From Agrilactobacillus fermenti (GTDB lineage: Bacteria; Bacillota; Bacilli; Lactobacillales; Lactobacillaceae), in assembly GCF_021030645.1 (NCBI RefSeq), contig NZ_JACGCJ010000020.1, positions 1-54,580 of the forward strand: 54,580 nucleotides of DNA, read 5' to 3'. The notes below the pieces were generated by a model that made no database searches, had not been told where the DNA came from, and saw nothing but the letters and a program-made list of their open reading frames with translations. The translations under genes and the position numbers were made by a program. This document shows positions 32,727 to 41,174 of this stretch, piece by piece (positions within the stretch are counted from its first letter, which is position 1; each line of letters begins with the position of its first letter).

Positions 32727-34102
32727 ATTTTTTCTTCTTTCTTGAATGGAATAAGACTTGTGATCAGGATACTTAGTACCGCAATGACAACTAATAAAAT
32801 GAAAATACCTTGATACATCTTGGCCCCTGTCTGACCATGATTAAAATTAAGTTGAATCACTGAAGCATAAATCAAAGGTGCGATCGTCGCACCAATTTTT
32901 TTGGTCGTAGATAGACCACCAATCGCTTGCATATGATTGCCTTGACCAGCCATTCTACCAGCGATAACTTGCAGTGGTGCCGACATAAAGCTACCTAACC
33001 CGATACCCAAGAAAAATGAAACGGCAGCAAAGAATCCCAAGTTTTCTAAGTTAAGCGCAAGTAATAAGCCCGACAATCCGATAATACTTGCCGCAACGAT
33101 CAGTGTCTTTTTATTACCTAGTTTATCCACTAATAAACCGCCGATCCACGAGCCAATCACACTACCCAATCCGGTAATAACTAAAGTCATTCCAGAAAGA
33201 CGCATTGGTAATTGAAAAACCGTATGGATATAGGTTGGAATGTAAATAAAAACAGAAAACAAAGTGCCGCCTAATAGACCAAGCAAAAGTGTTAAACTAT
33301 AAGCTGACTTTTTCAATAATTGAATCGGTAAAAATGGCAGTTGGTCAGCTTTGACATGATGTTCAGCACGTAGGAATAACCCCAAACTAATCAAGCCTAT
33401 AAAAACTAAAGCGTAAATTGCATAGCTATAAAGATTGAAGCGCTGGGCAAAAGTCAGTATTAACATAATGCAAGTCATAAACACGGTAAACGTAGATAGA
33501 CCAAAGAAGTCAGTTCGCCAAGTATTAGTTTGAGTCTCATTATCCAAAATATACCAGACTAGTAAAAATAAAATTGCGATGAACGGTAACAGACTGTAAT
33601 AAAATGTCCGCCAATTTTCGGTCATAGCGAGCGTCAGACCCACGAAAATGGGTCCAAAAATTGAAGATAAGCCAGATACGATGCCAACAACGGACACACG
33701 TCGACCTTGGCGTTGATGATTTGAACTATGTAACATAATATTGATCGATAAAACGATAATGCCACAATCCCCCAAAGCCTGAATGAAACGTCCGAGCAAC
33801 AATACAGGATATATTGGTGCAGAAGCAGTTAGCAACGTCCCAATAAACCAAATAATGAGCTCACCCAGGAATACTTTTTTTGCCCCATGAATATCGGATA
33901 AGTTTGATGCAATCGGTGTCCCGACCACCAACCCTAATGTATAAATACCTGCGATCCAAGAAGCGGTGATGGAACTCAAATCAAAAGCCTTGGTAATTGA
34001 GGGCAATAGTGTTGAAACCGTACCGCCATCTAATTGAGAAATAAAAACGGCAATTGCATAAATCCAAAAGTGCGTTCGAATTTTCCCCATTGTATTGATC
34101 AC
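32723..34102 (-). CDS. MFS transporter in the haem operon
   Basis: 459-residue membrane protein of the DHA2-like MFS group, with 12 to 14 helices. Visible motifs are SNLSDIHGAKKVFL after helix 2, GRFIQALGDCG in helix 4, and IGSWIGGLLVDKLGNKKTL in the second half. It lies between the coproheme decarboxylase gene (6 bp) and the ferrochelatase gene (4-nt overlap), so import of coproporphyrin or export of haem or porphyrin is a reasonable inference. The family alone would suggest drug efflux. The start is GTG with GGAGG 11 nt upstream. Confidence 0.82.
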   Translation of the reverse strand: MINTMGKIRTHFWIYAIAVFISQLDGGTVSTLLPSITKAFDLSSITASWIAGIYTLGLVVGTPIASNLSDIHGAKKVFLGELIIWFIGTLLTASAPIYPVLLLGRFIQALGDCGIIVLSINIMLHSSNHQRQGRRVSVVGIVSGLSSIFGPIFVGLTLAMTENWRTFYYSLLPFIAILFLLVWYILDNETQTNTWRTDFFGLSTFTVFMTCIMLILTFAQRFNLYSYAIYALVFIGLISLGLFLRAEHHVKADQLPFLPIQLLKKSAYSLTLLLGLLGGTLFSVFIYIPTYIHTVFQLPMRLSGMTLVITGLGSVIGSWIGGLLVDKLGNKKTLIVAASIIGLSGLLLALNLENLGFFAAVSFFLGIGLGSFMSAPLQVIAGRMAGQGNHMQAIGGLSTTKKIGATIAPLIYASVIQLNFNHGQTGAKMYQGIFILLVVIAVLSILITSLIPFKKEEKI

Positions 34103-34108
34103 ACTAAA

Positions 34109-34864
34109 TCATGCCTCCCAACCTGATAAAAAGAAATGATCCAATTGTTCAAAGTCTAAATGCGTGCCAATGACAAAATAAGGAAATTCACCATAAACGG
34201 AACTAGCCTCATAATAGCGCATCTCGGCAATAATTTTTTTGAACATCAATGGTGTATCAGCAAACAAAGTTACCCCCCATTCATAATCATCTAACCCAAT
34301 AGATCCAGTAATATATTGCCAAATTTTACCAGCATAGGTTCTACCAACAACGCCATGGTCATGCATATATTGTTGCCGCTGTTCATAAGTTAAGGTATAC
34401 CAGTTAGCCCCCGGAACACGTAACTTAGACATCGGATAAAAGCAAATATAAGGTTTCTGTGGTAATTCTGGTTTTAAATGTTTATTAACATAAGCCCAGC
34501 CCTTTTCTGACTTAGGCTTGCCGGTGTAGGTACCTACTTCGGTGACAGATACGTAAGAACGCCCCCGTTTGAGACAATCAAATAATGGCAATTTTGCTAA
34601 CTCAAGTTCAATTTCATTCAATTCATCTAATGTTTCTCTTAAAATCATCAAGCCCAAATCGCCCTTATGTCCAGAAACATTAAATAAATAATGACTGCCC
34701 TGTCCCTGAGCTTCCTGATCTGAATATTGCTGCAGTAGCTTTTGAAACTGTTGGACCCTGGCCTGCTTTGTATCTGCTGGTAGTTGCCGCCACTTTGAGG
34801 TCTCAATTGACCACAATAAATGCATGCAATACCATCCCTCTAATGTTTCAACAGGTTTCTCCAT
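34109..34864 (-). CDS. chdC: Coproheme decarboxylase
   Basis: 251-residue enzyme (also called HemQ) that oxidatively removes two propionates from coproheme to yield haem b. Signatures include the N-terminal GWYCMHLLWSI, the catalytic tyrosine in RSYVSVTEVGTY, the motif YPMSKLRVPGANWYTL near residue 150 and the proximal haem His in HDHGVVGRTY near residue 175. It is the first gene of the haem operon, with an AAGGGGG ribosome site 8 nt before the ATG. Together with CpfC it covers only the last two pathway steps; the oxidase (CgoX/HemY) and all early enzymes are absent from the window. Confidence 0.94.
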   Translation of the reverse strand: MEKPVETLEGWYCMHLLWSIETSKWRQLPADTKQARVQQFQKLLQQYSDQEAQGQGSHYLFNVSGHKGDLGLMILRETLDELNEIELELAKLPLFDCLKRGRSYVSVTEVGTYTGKPKSEKGWAYVNKHLKPELPQKPYICFYPMSKLRVPGANWYTLTYEQRQQYMHDHGVVGRTYAGKIWQYITGSIGLDDYEWGVTLFADTPLMFKKIIAEMRYYEASSVYGEFPYFVIGTHLDFEQLDHFFLSGWEA

Positions 34865-34891
34865 AAAAAAATCCCCCTTTAAATAAATTAA

Positions 34892-34948
34892 TAGTAATTA
34901 TTATCTGTCACAACAATTATTATAACCATTTTGGGAGGGGTTTCACAA
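34892..34948 (-). promoter_or_regulatory. Haem operon promoter with Fur/PerR-like box
   Basis: On the minus strand, TTGTGA (34948-34943) and TATAAT (34924-34919) are 18 bp apart. Just downstream, 34906-34892 reads AGATAAT-A-ATTACTA, matching 11 of 14 positions of the Fur-family 7-1-7 box TGATAAT-N-ATTATCA. This location would suit iron- or haem-dependent repression. Confidence 0.5.
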
Positions 34949-34988
34949 TATGTTTTGCAAATTTATTTATAACTAGCACAGCGTACTG

Positions 34989-36209
34989 CTATGGTTTCGT
35001 TGCCACCTGTGCTGTCATTTTCTTACTAATAATCGTTTCCGTGTACGTTTTTATTTGACGCTTAACTTCAGTAGATGTCTGAGGCTTGACTGTCACAACT
35101 AAATTTTGTTGATCCCTGGAAACTGAATCAATCATATCGGGATATTTTGAATCTAATAATTCTTGTAATTTAGAAGCTGAATCGACACCTCGTTGGACAA
35201 CGGTGCCATATTGGTCGCTTAATTTCGACTGATTGTCTTTGACATATTGTTTCATTTGCTGTGCTGTCACAAATTTATCACTTTGAAATTGAGTCAGTTT
35301 GAGTTTTTGTTCGCCTAATTGGAATTTTTTTAATTCATGTTCCAATTGATCGATTTTTTTAGAATTCAAATAAGGGCCGATCACAGTTAACTCAATTTGT
35401 TGGTTTGCCGAATCAATTGTTTGATCGGTTACCACATAGTCAGATAACTCTACGTTAATAAAACTATTTAAATGCTGTTCATTCAATGATTTTTGAACGA
35501 GACTTGCACCTGAATAAATACTTGGTACTGAAATGATCATGGCGATCGCCAATAGAATCAATCTTTTTTTGAGCGACATCGCTTTTTGATCGCGATGAGA
35601 TAAACTAAAAAGCGCCGTAGCTAGAATTGTCACGAACATAATGAAAAATACATTCAATAAGAATAAATAACCGGCGCCAATGGCAATTTTCCAATCTTGA
35701 TAGACTAACCCAAATGAAACTGTACATAGTGGCGGCATCAACGCCGTAGCGATAGCAACACCAACAATGATATTATTAGAGTCTTTTTTGGCCTTGGCGA
35801 TGATACCGGCTAACCCACCAAAGATGGCTATCATAATATCCCAGACTGTTGGATTACTACGGCTGATAATTTGTTGACCAGCATCGTTTAACGGTGAGAT
35901 CCAAAAATACAGCATTGAAGCACCTAGGGCAGTAACAACTTCTAAGACAAAAAGTTTGACTGCTTTAGCTGTCAACCTCAAATCTTGGCTGCCAATGCCA
36001 TAGCCCATACCTAAAATAGGATCCATTAACGGAGAAATCAGCATAGCTCCGATAATTGCTGGCGTTGAATTTAAATTCAACCCCACGCAGGCAATAACGA
36101 TCGAACAGACTAAAATCACAAAATTGATCCAATTGAAAATGAGCCCTTTACGAATTCCTTGATCAATATTTTCTGATTTCTGAAATACTCTTTCCATGGC
36201 TTCACCCAT
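34989..36209 (-). CDS. DUF389 family membrane protein
   Basis: 406-residue protein with an N-terminal membrane domain of about six helices and a C-terminal soluble part of about 150 residues that contains a helical, charged region. DUF389 signatures are GLNLNSTPAIIGAMLISPLM, MGYGIGSQDLRL, GGLAGIIAKAKKDSNNII and GVAIATALMPPLCTVSFGL. The family function is not established. The ATG at 36209 has GAGGTG at a short distance; a longer start seven codons upstream has no ribosome site. It has no operon partners. Confidence 0.88.
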   Translation of the reverse strand: MGEAMERVFQKSENIDQGIRKGLIFNWINFVILVCSIVIACVGLNLNSTPAIIGAMLISPLMDPILGMGYGIGSQDLRLTAKAVKLFVLEVVTALGASMLYFWISPLNDAGQQIISRSNPTVWDIMIAIFGGLAGIIAKAKKDSNNIIVGVAIATALMPPLCTVSFGLVYQDWKIAIGAGYLFLLNVFFIMFVTILATALFSLSHRDQKAMSLKKRLILLAIAMIISVPSIYSGASLVQKSLNEQHLNSFINVELSDYVVTDQTIDSANQQIELTVIGPYLNSKKIDQLEHELKKFQLGEQKLKLTQFQSDKFVTAQQMKQYVKDNQSKLSDQYGTVVQRGVDSASKLQELLDSKYPDMIDSVSRDQQNLVVTVKPQTSTEVKRQIKTYTETIISKKMTAQVATKP

Positions 36210-36305
36210 ATTATCACCTCGCCTATTCATTATATGATAGCTACCAGCACTACTCTGAACCTGATTGAATGAACATGATATTATCAGTCCTCAAAAAAGG
36301 TGACG

Positions 36306-36485
36306 TGGCTGGGACAAAATTAACGTTTTGTTTTCAGCCACTATGTGTTTACGAACAATTAAATTTTTAAACGTGTGCCAAAAGGCAACACCCTCACCTA
36401 ACCACGAATGGCTCAAATGGCAAGCCCACCATTTTTCGCAATTCTTGTTAGTGCTCAGGTGCTGAGCGCCTTTTGTCTCACTCTC
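36306..36485. repeat. Full-length copy of the interspersed repeat family (opposite orientation)
   Basis: About 180 bp. It carries a terminal hairpin TGGCTGGGACAAAA-TTAACG-TTTTGTTTTCAGCCA (36305-36340), the central block CCAAAAGGCAACACCCTCAC, and the end CGCCTTTTGTCTCACTCTC. It fills most of the gap 36210-36527 and may also end the neighbouring cysK transcript. Confidence 0.85.
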
Positions 36486-36527
36486 ACCACCTATTAATTA
36501 CGAACAGTTTTGGTTTAAATGTATGCT

Positions 36528-37451
36528 CTAAAAGTTAAACAAGTCCGTGGACAAATAGCGTTCGCCATTATCTGGTGCTATGGTAACAACTGATTTTCCA
36601 GCGCCTAATTTTTTAGCCAATTCAACGGCACCAAAAATATTAGCACCAGCAGAGATGCCTGGCAAAAAGCCTTCTTCATGACTTACTTTCCGGGCCATTT
36701 CAAGTGCTTGCTCACTAGTCACTTCTACAATATCATCATAAAGCTGGGTATCTAGAACTTTAGGAATAAAGCCCGCACTAATACCTTGGATCTTATGTTT
36801 ACCACCGTGACCTTCTTTTAGCATGGGCGATTCGGCTGCTTCCAATGCATAGATCTTAACATTAGGATTGACTTTGCGTAAAGCCTTGCCGACGCCTGTC
36901 AAAGTTCCACCAGTACCCACGCCAGCGACGAAAGCATCCGGCGTTTTACCTTCAAAAGCGGCGATAATTTCTGGACCCGTTGTTTGCTCATGAATATCTG
37001 GATTAGCAGGATTGTCAAACTGCATCGGCATGAAGTAGCCATGTTCTTGTGCCAATGTTTCAGCTTTTTTGATTGCGCCAGGCATACCATCAGCCCCTGG
37101 TGTCAAAATTAATTCAGCCCCATAGCCCTGCATCAACTTACGGCGTTCAATACTCATTGTCTCTGGCATTGTGATAATCAAATGATAGCCTTTTGCGGCT
37201 GCTACCATTGCTAAGCCAATACCCGTATTACCTGACGTTGGCTCAATAATCGTTTGACCCGCTTTTAAGTTGCCCGTCTGTTCTGCCTTCATGATCATGG
37301 CCGCCGCGATTCGATCTTTGACGGAACCACCAGGATTAAAGAATTCCAATTTAACATAGACATCAGCACTCTCTGCTGGCACCACCTGATTTAGCTTGAC
37401 TAACGGTGTGTTGCCAATCAATTCAGTAATATTATTTGCAGCTTTGACCAT
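36528..37451 (-). CDS. cysK: Cysteine synthase A (O-acetylserine sulfhydrylase)
   Basis: 307-residue PLP enzyme that makes cysteine from O-acetylserine and sulfide. Motifs are NTPLVKLN, the PLP lysine in [11 protein letters not shown] near residue 43, the phosphate loop [10 protein letters not shown], the [10 protein letters not shown] loop and [10 protein letters not shown]. The ATG at 37451 has GGAGG 8 nt upstream; an earlier in-frame start is rejected. It lies 34 bp downstream of a MetA-like acyltransferase gene in one operon, so that enzyme may supply its activated substrate. Confidence 0.93.
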   Translation of the reverse strand: MVKAANNITELIGNTPLVKLNQVVPAESADVYVKLEFFNPGGSVKDRIAAAMIMKAEQTGNLKAGQTIIEPTSGNTGIGLAMVAAAKGYHLIITMPETMSIERRKLMQGYGAELILTPGADGMPGAIKKAETLAQEHGYFMPMQFDNPANPDIHEQTTGPEIIAAFEGKTPDAFVAGVGTGGTLTGVGKALRKVNPNVKIYALEAAESPMLKEGHGGKHKIQGISAGFIPKVLDTQLYDDIVEVTSEQALEMARKVSHEEGFLPGISAGANIFGAVELAKKLGAGKSVVTIAPDNGERYLSTDLFNF

Positions 37452-37485
37452 ACTTAAAACCTCCAATTATCAAACGTTCTGACAG

Positions 37486-38292
37486 TTATCTACCAACATT
37501 TCCCTGCACTAATTTCAGCCAATTGTAAAAAAAGTGTCGTTGCGTATCCCGCCATAGAAATTGTGGCCCGCTTAAATGATCTGGATCTTTAAAATAATGA
37601 ACCGGTTTGCGATAAGTACGCTCTGGATGAGCAGCGGTCTCGCGTTGATATTCTGCTAATAGCCCTTTTTGCCCGTATTCCAGATGCGCAAACTCAAAAA
37701 CCTCACTGGCATCATGATTTTCAACCAATAACAGCTGTCCTTGCTTAGAAACAGCTCGTAGTTTAAGTTGGGGCTGTTGCTCAATCTCACTTGGAGACAT
37801 CTCGGCATAGCGCGCATGCGGTGCTAAAAAGCCTTCCTGCAACCCTGCCAATAACGGACTGGGTGTCACAATATGATGGGGATAAACGCCAAACAGCTTA
37901 TGGGGCAAATTGTGTTTGTGAATCCCATATAATTCATGTAACGCCACCATGCCGCCCCAACATAAATATAACCGGTTAGGCAGCTGCTGCAAGACCTGCA
38001 AAAGCTCACGAATTTCCTGAATATAAGTGATGGCCGCAAAATCGATTGTTTCCAACGGTGCACCAGTAATAATGAAGGCATCCAAGCGCGCCACCGCCTT
38101 AAGATCTAGTGGCTGTAATAATTGTTTGACATCATTTGGCACAGATCGACCGCGATAGTGTAATGTGGGATAATAAAAGTGCAATTGAACGGGTATCTCA
38201 AAATGCGATAAAGCCTGCGTCAAGTCAAACTTCGTTGCCGCCTTATCATGCATGACATTAAGAACACCTATCTGTAAGGTTCGTTTCGACAC
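37486..38292 (-). CDS. MetA-like (homoserine O-acyltransferase family) protein
   Basis: 268-residue protein of the HTS/MetA family, shorter than typical MetA. Conserved features are IGVLNVMHDK, the TGAPLETIDF segment, the nucleophile in LYLCWGGMVAL, SGVYEHH replaced by FGVYPHHIV, LAPHARYAEM, and the catalytic Glu region EFAHLEYG, where MetA usually has GHPEYD. Classical members acylate homoserine with acetyl- or succinyl-CoA. The pairing with cysK makes serine acylation a plausible alternative. The GTG at 38292 has GGAGG 8 nt upstream and is chosen over an earlier in-frame GTG. Confidence 0.82.
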   Translation of the reverse strand: MSKRTLQIGVLNVMHDKAATKFDLTQALSHFEIPVQLHFYYPTLHYRGRSVPNDVKQLLQPLDLKAVARLDAFIITGAPLETIDFAAITYIQEIRELLQVLQQLPNRLYLCWGGMVALHELYGIHKHNLPHKLFGVYPHHIVTPSPLLAGLQEGFLAPHARYAEMSPSEIEQQPQLKLRAVSKQGQLLLVENHDASEVFEFAHLEYGQKGLLAEYQRETAAHPERTYRKPVHYFKDPDHLSGPQFLWRDTQRHFFYNWLKLVQGNVGR

Positions 38293-38373
38293 AAAGCTTC
38301 CCTCCTCTTGCACACACACCTATCTTACGCAAAAACCAAATTTTTATCAAAAAATTAATACTAGGAGCCCCTC

Positions 38374-38826
38374 ATGAAAATTAAAATATTTTTCCAAGAT
38401 CAAGCTGACTTTATGGATATCTTATTAATTGGTGATGAACAGGCTGAGATGGTCCAAAGATACTTAAATCAAGGCCCATTATTTGCCCTCTTTGACGAGC
38501 AACGTTTGCTTGGCGTTGCTCTGGCTGTACCCCAGTCAGAAAAAACATTAGAACTTAAAAACATTGCCATTGTTCCGGCAAAACAGCACCAGGGGTTTGG
38601 CCGCCAACTGATGCAGGCAGTGGAAAACTATGCTAAAAATCAAGGCTATCAAACTTTAACCCTGGGAACAGGTGAAAGCCCCTTGACCTTGCCTTTCTAT
38701 CAAAAACTCGGCTACCAATATAGTCATCGCATCAAAAACTTCTTTAAACAAAATTATGACCATCCCATTATTGAGGGTGGCCATGAATTAAAAGATATGA
38801 TTTATTTGTCAAAAACGCTACATTAA
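38374..38826 (+). CDS. GNAT-family N-acetyltransferase
   Basis: 150-residue acetyltransferase. The acetyl-CoA loop is QHQGFGRQLMQ near residue 72, preceded by the beta-strand LKNIAIVP and followed by FYQKLGYQYSHRIKNFF. The acceptor substrate is unknown. GGAG lies 6-8 nt before the ATG. It is divergent from the MetA-like gene, and its stop overlaps the stop of the deacetylase gene on the other strand by 4 nt, so the genes are packed tail to tail without a terminator. Confidence 0.88.
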   Translation: MKIKIFFQDQADFMDILLIGDEQAEMVQRYLNQGPLFALFDEQRLLGVALAVPQSEKTLELKNIAIVPAKQHQGFGRQLMQAVENYAKNQGYQTLTLGTGESPLTLPFYQKLGYQYSHRIKNFFKQNYDHPIIEGGHELKDMIYLSKTLH

Positions 38827-39716
38827 AAACCGGTCCGCAACAAGTTTAAATATTGATCCCGGGTAACGCCCGGATTGATGCGTACCCGATCTAGTGTCAG
38901 TAACCCTTGGCTCGCTTGAGCTAAACCTTCTTTAGTTGTCACACCTAATTGATAGCCCGCTTGTTGGGCCATCGCCGGTGTTTCTGGTGTTGTCCGGCCA
39001 ACTGGATAAGCAATAGCCATCGTGCGCTGATGTAATACGTGATCTAGTTCCTGTTTAGAATTAGTCAATTCTTGCTGCTGCACATTCGGTGCTAAAGTTG
39101 GCAATTCTTTATGTGAAACAGTATGACTCTCAATGCTAATGCCATTAGCCTTTAATGTTTTCAAGTCATTGATACTCAAAGAATCCCCCAACATTTGATA
39201 GCCTGTCACATCGTTGATTGTGGCATGGATGTGCAGTGCCTTAAAAATCGGCAGTCCTTGAATCAAATTATCACGATAACCATCATCAAAAGTGATCCAG
39301 ACGATTTTATCGGCTGGTTTTTTATTGGTCGTTAATACCAAATAAGCTTCTTCTGGCGTAAGTGTATCATAACCCTCTTGCTTTAACCATGTCATTTGCT
39401 GACGTAATTGTTCTGGTGGCATCCGCAAAGAATTACCCGTTGAAATACTATGATACATTAAAATTGGTAATTGTACGGGGCCGTTTACTTTTTGCCAGCC
39501 ATGAGTTGGATCAGCTTCAGCCCGTGCCTTGGCTTGATCTTGCCGCGCACGTAGCTGTGCTAATGCCACTTCATGCTGGTAGACCGCCCGATGATTCAAG
39601 CGTTCCAACTGTGTCTGCCTTGCATAATTACGTTCATCCTGACTGTGGTACCCCAAATAAGCACCTAACGTCAGCACAATTACTGCCAAAATCACCCAAA
39701 ATACTTTTCGCCTCAT
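38823..39716 (-). CDS. Membrane-anchored polysaccharide deacetylase (CE4/NodB)
   Basis: 297-residue exported protein. An N-terminal membrane anchor (VFWVILAVIVLTLGAYLGY) is followed by a helical, Ala/Gln/Arg-rich linker (residues 30-70) and a NodB deacetylase domain. The domain shows ILMYHSI, the catalytic WITFDDGYRDN near residue 143, the metal-binding histidines in ESHTVSHKELP and AYPVGRTTPE. It probably removes acetyl groups from peptidoglycan or another wall glycan on the outer face, which in relatives gives lysozyme resistance or modifies poly-GlcNAc. AAGGA lies 5 nt before the ATG. Confidence 0.9.
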   Translation of the reverse strand: MRRKVFWVILAVIVLTLGAYLGYHSQDERNYARQTQLERLNHRAVYQHEVALAQLRARQDQAKARAEADPTHGWQKVNGPVQLPILMYHSISTGNSLRMPPEQLRQQMTWLKQEGYDTLTPEEAYLVLTTNKKPADKIVWITFDDGYRDNLIQGLPIFKALHIHATINDVTGYQMLGDSLSINDLKTLKANGISIESHTVSHKELPTLAPNVQQQELTNSKQELDHVLHQRTMAIAYPVGRTTPETPAMAQQAGYQLGVTTKEGLAQASQGLLTLDRVRINPGVTRDQYLNLLRTGF

Positions 39717-39815
39717 GATTGTCCTTATCCCTTACTTATTTTCTGGGACTATCATAACAGGATTACCGCACTGATGCCAAAAATATGAGTATCTTTTTAG
39801 AAAAATAAAAATGGT

Positions 39816-41156
39816 TTAATGATGGTAACGGGTATAATTTACCGCATCTAATAAGAAATCAGTCATAGATTGTACTTGAACTTGACCCGCCAAACCAGCA
39901 CGTTCGACACCTAAACGCATTTGCATAAAACAGCCAGGATTGGCTGTAATGATGCGCTGTACTTTTGGAATAGCAGCGACCTTAGCCATTTTCCATTCCA
40001 AAATATGACCGGATGCGTCTGGCTCAACCATATTATAGATACCTCCAGAACCACAGCAGCTCACCCGTGCTTCCATTTCCACCAAATGAACACCCTTGAT
40101 AGCCCGTAATAATTGGCGTGGCTCTGCTGCAACTTTCATCACATTTTGTTGGTGGCAGGAATCTTGGAAAGTGACGGTCATTTCTGGTAATGCCAAATGA
40201 AATTGGTCTAAGCCTACCAGTGCTAAAATCTGCGTGACGTCTTTGACTTTGGCTGCAAAAGCTTGCGCCCGCGGTAACCAGTCAGGATCATCAGCTAGCA
40301 AGCGCGGATATTCAATCAATTCGGCTTCACATCCGCCTGCGTTGTTAACGATGAAATCAACATCTAAATTCTCAAAAGCCGCAATGTTTTGACGAGCCAA
40401 ATCACGAGCCATTGCCTTTTCACCACTATGATCAGATAAAGCACCACAACAAATCTGCTGTTTTGGTGAAACCACTTCACAGCCGACCAGTTCTAATAAA
40501 ATTTTTGACGTGCTATTGGTTCGCTTAAACATGGAACCCATTAAACAACCTTCAAAGAAAGCAACTTTATATTTCTTTGGTGGTAGATCCGCTTGATATT
40601 TGGCAGCATCAACCGGCTGCTTGTAGGTATGAACATCTGGAACCACAGCCTCCATTGCTTTCAAACTGGCTGGAAACAAATTCATGATCCGCATGGCGTG
40701 GGTCAATTTCTGTAAACCGCTGCTTTGATAAAATGAGACAAAATCGGCGACAAAGTTCAAGCGACCCGGATGGGGAAACAAGCCGCGTACCGTCATAGCG
40801 CGAATGACTTTTTCTTTGATCGATTGTTTATGATGATCAATCAAAATTTGCTTGGCAGTTTCGATCAATTCACCATATGCCACGCCAGAAGGGCAAACCG
40901 CCTCACAAGACCGACAATCCAAACATAGCTCGATACTACGATAGAAATCTTCATCAGGTTCTTTTTCACCGTCAGCTACTGCCTTCATTAAGGCAATCCG
41001 CCCCCGAGGTGAATGGGACTCTTTAAAACCAGATGTAATATACGTGGGACAAGTTGGCAGACAAAAACCACAACGCATACACTGCAATAATTTATCTCGA
41101 TCCATGCGCGCATCAAATGCTTGTTGGATCTCAGTTTTAGGCTGACGCACTGTCAT
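39816..41156 (-). CDS. glcF: Glycolate oxidase iron-sulfur subunit (GlcF-like)
   Basis: 446-residue electron-transfer subunit. Two N-terminal 4Fe-4S clusters are seen as CMRCGFCLPTCP (residues 22-33) and CLDCRSCEAVCPSG (residues 78-91). The C-terminal half has two CCG domains: CCGALSDHSGE and, later, DSCHQQNVM with CCGSGGIYNMV. It should pass electrons from the flavin subunit encoded just upstream to a membrane acceptor. GGAGG lies about 7 nt before the ATG. The third GlcE subunit of enteric glycolate oxidase is not encoded here. Confidence 0.88.
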   Translation of the reverse strand: MTVRQPKTEIQQAFDARMDRDKLLQCMRCGFCLPTCPTYITSGFKESHSPRGRIALMKAVADGEKEPDEDFYRSIELCLDCRSCEAVCPSGVAYGELIETAKQILIDHHKQSIKEKVIRAMTVRGLFPHPGRLNFVADFVSFYQSSGLQKLTHAMRIMNLFPASLKAMEAVVPDVHTYKQPVDAAKYQADLPPKKYKVAFFEGCLMGSMFKRTNSTSKILLELVGCEVVSPKQQICCGALSDHSGEKAMARDLARQNIAAFENLDVDFIVNNAGGCEAELIEYPRLLADDPDWLPRAQAFAAKVKDVTQILALVGLDQFHLALPEMTVTFQDSCHQQNVMKVAAEPRQLLRAIKGVHLVEMEARVSCCGSGGIYNMVEPDASGHILEWKMAKVAAIPKVQRIITANPGCFMQMRLGVERAGLAGQVQVQSMTDFLLDAVNYTRYHH

Positions 41157-41174
41157 AGTAAACCCTCCCTAGGT

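Noticed and set aside
14243-36485. Possible CRISPR array from the recurring sequence blocks
   Set aside because: The copies are kilobases apart, about 180 bp long, variable and in both orientations, with no regular spacers and no cas genes.
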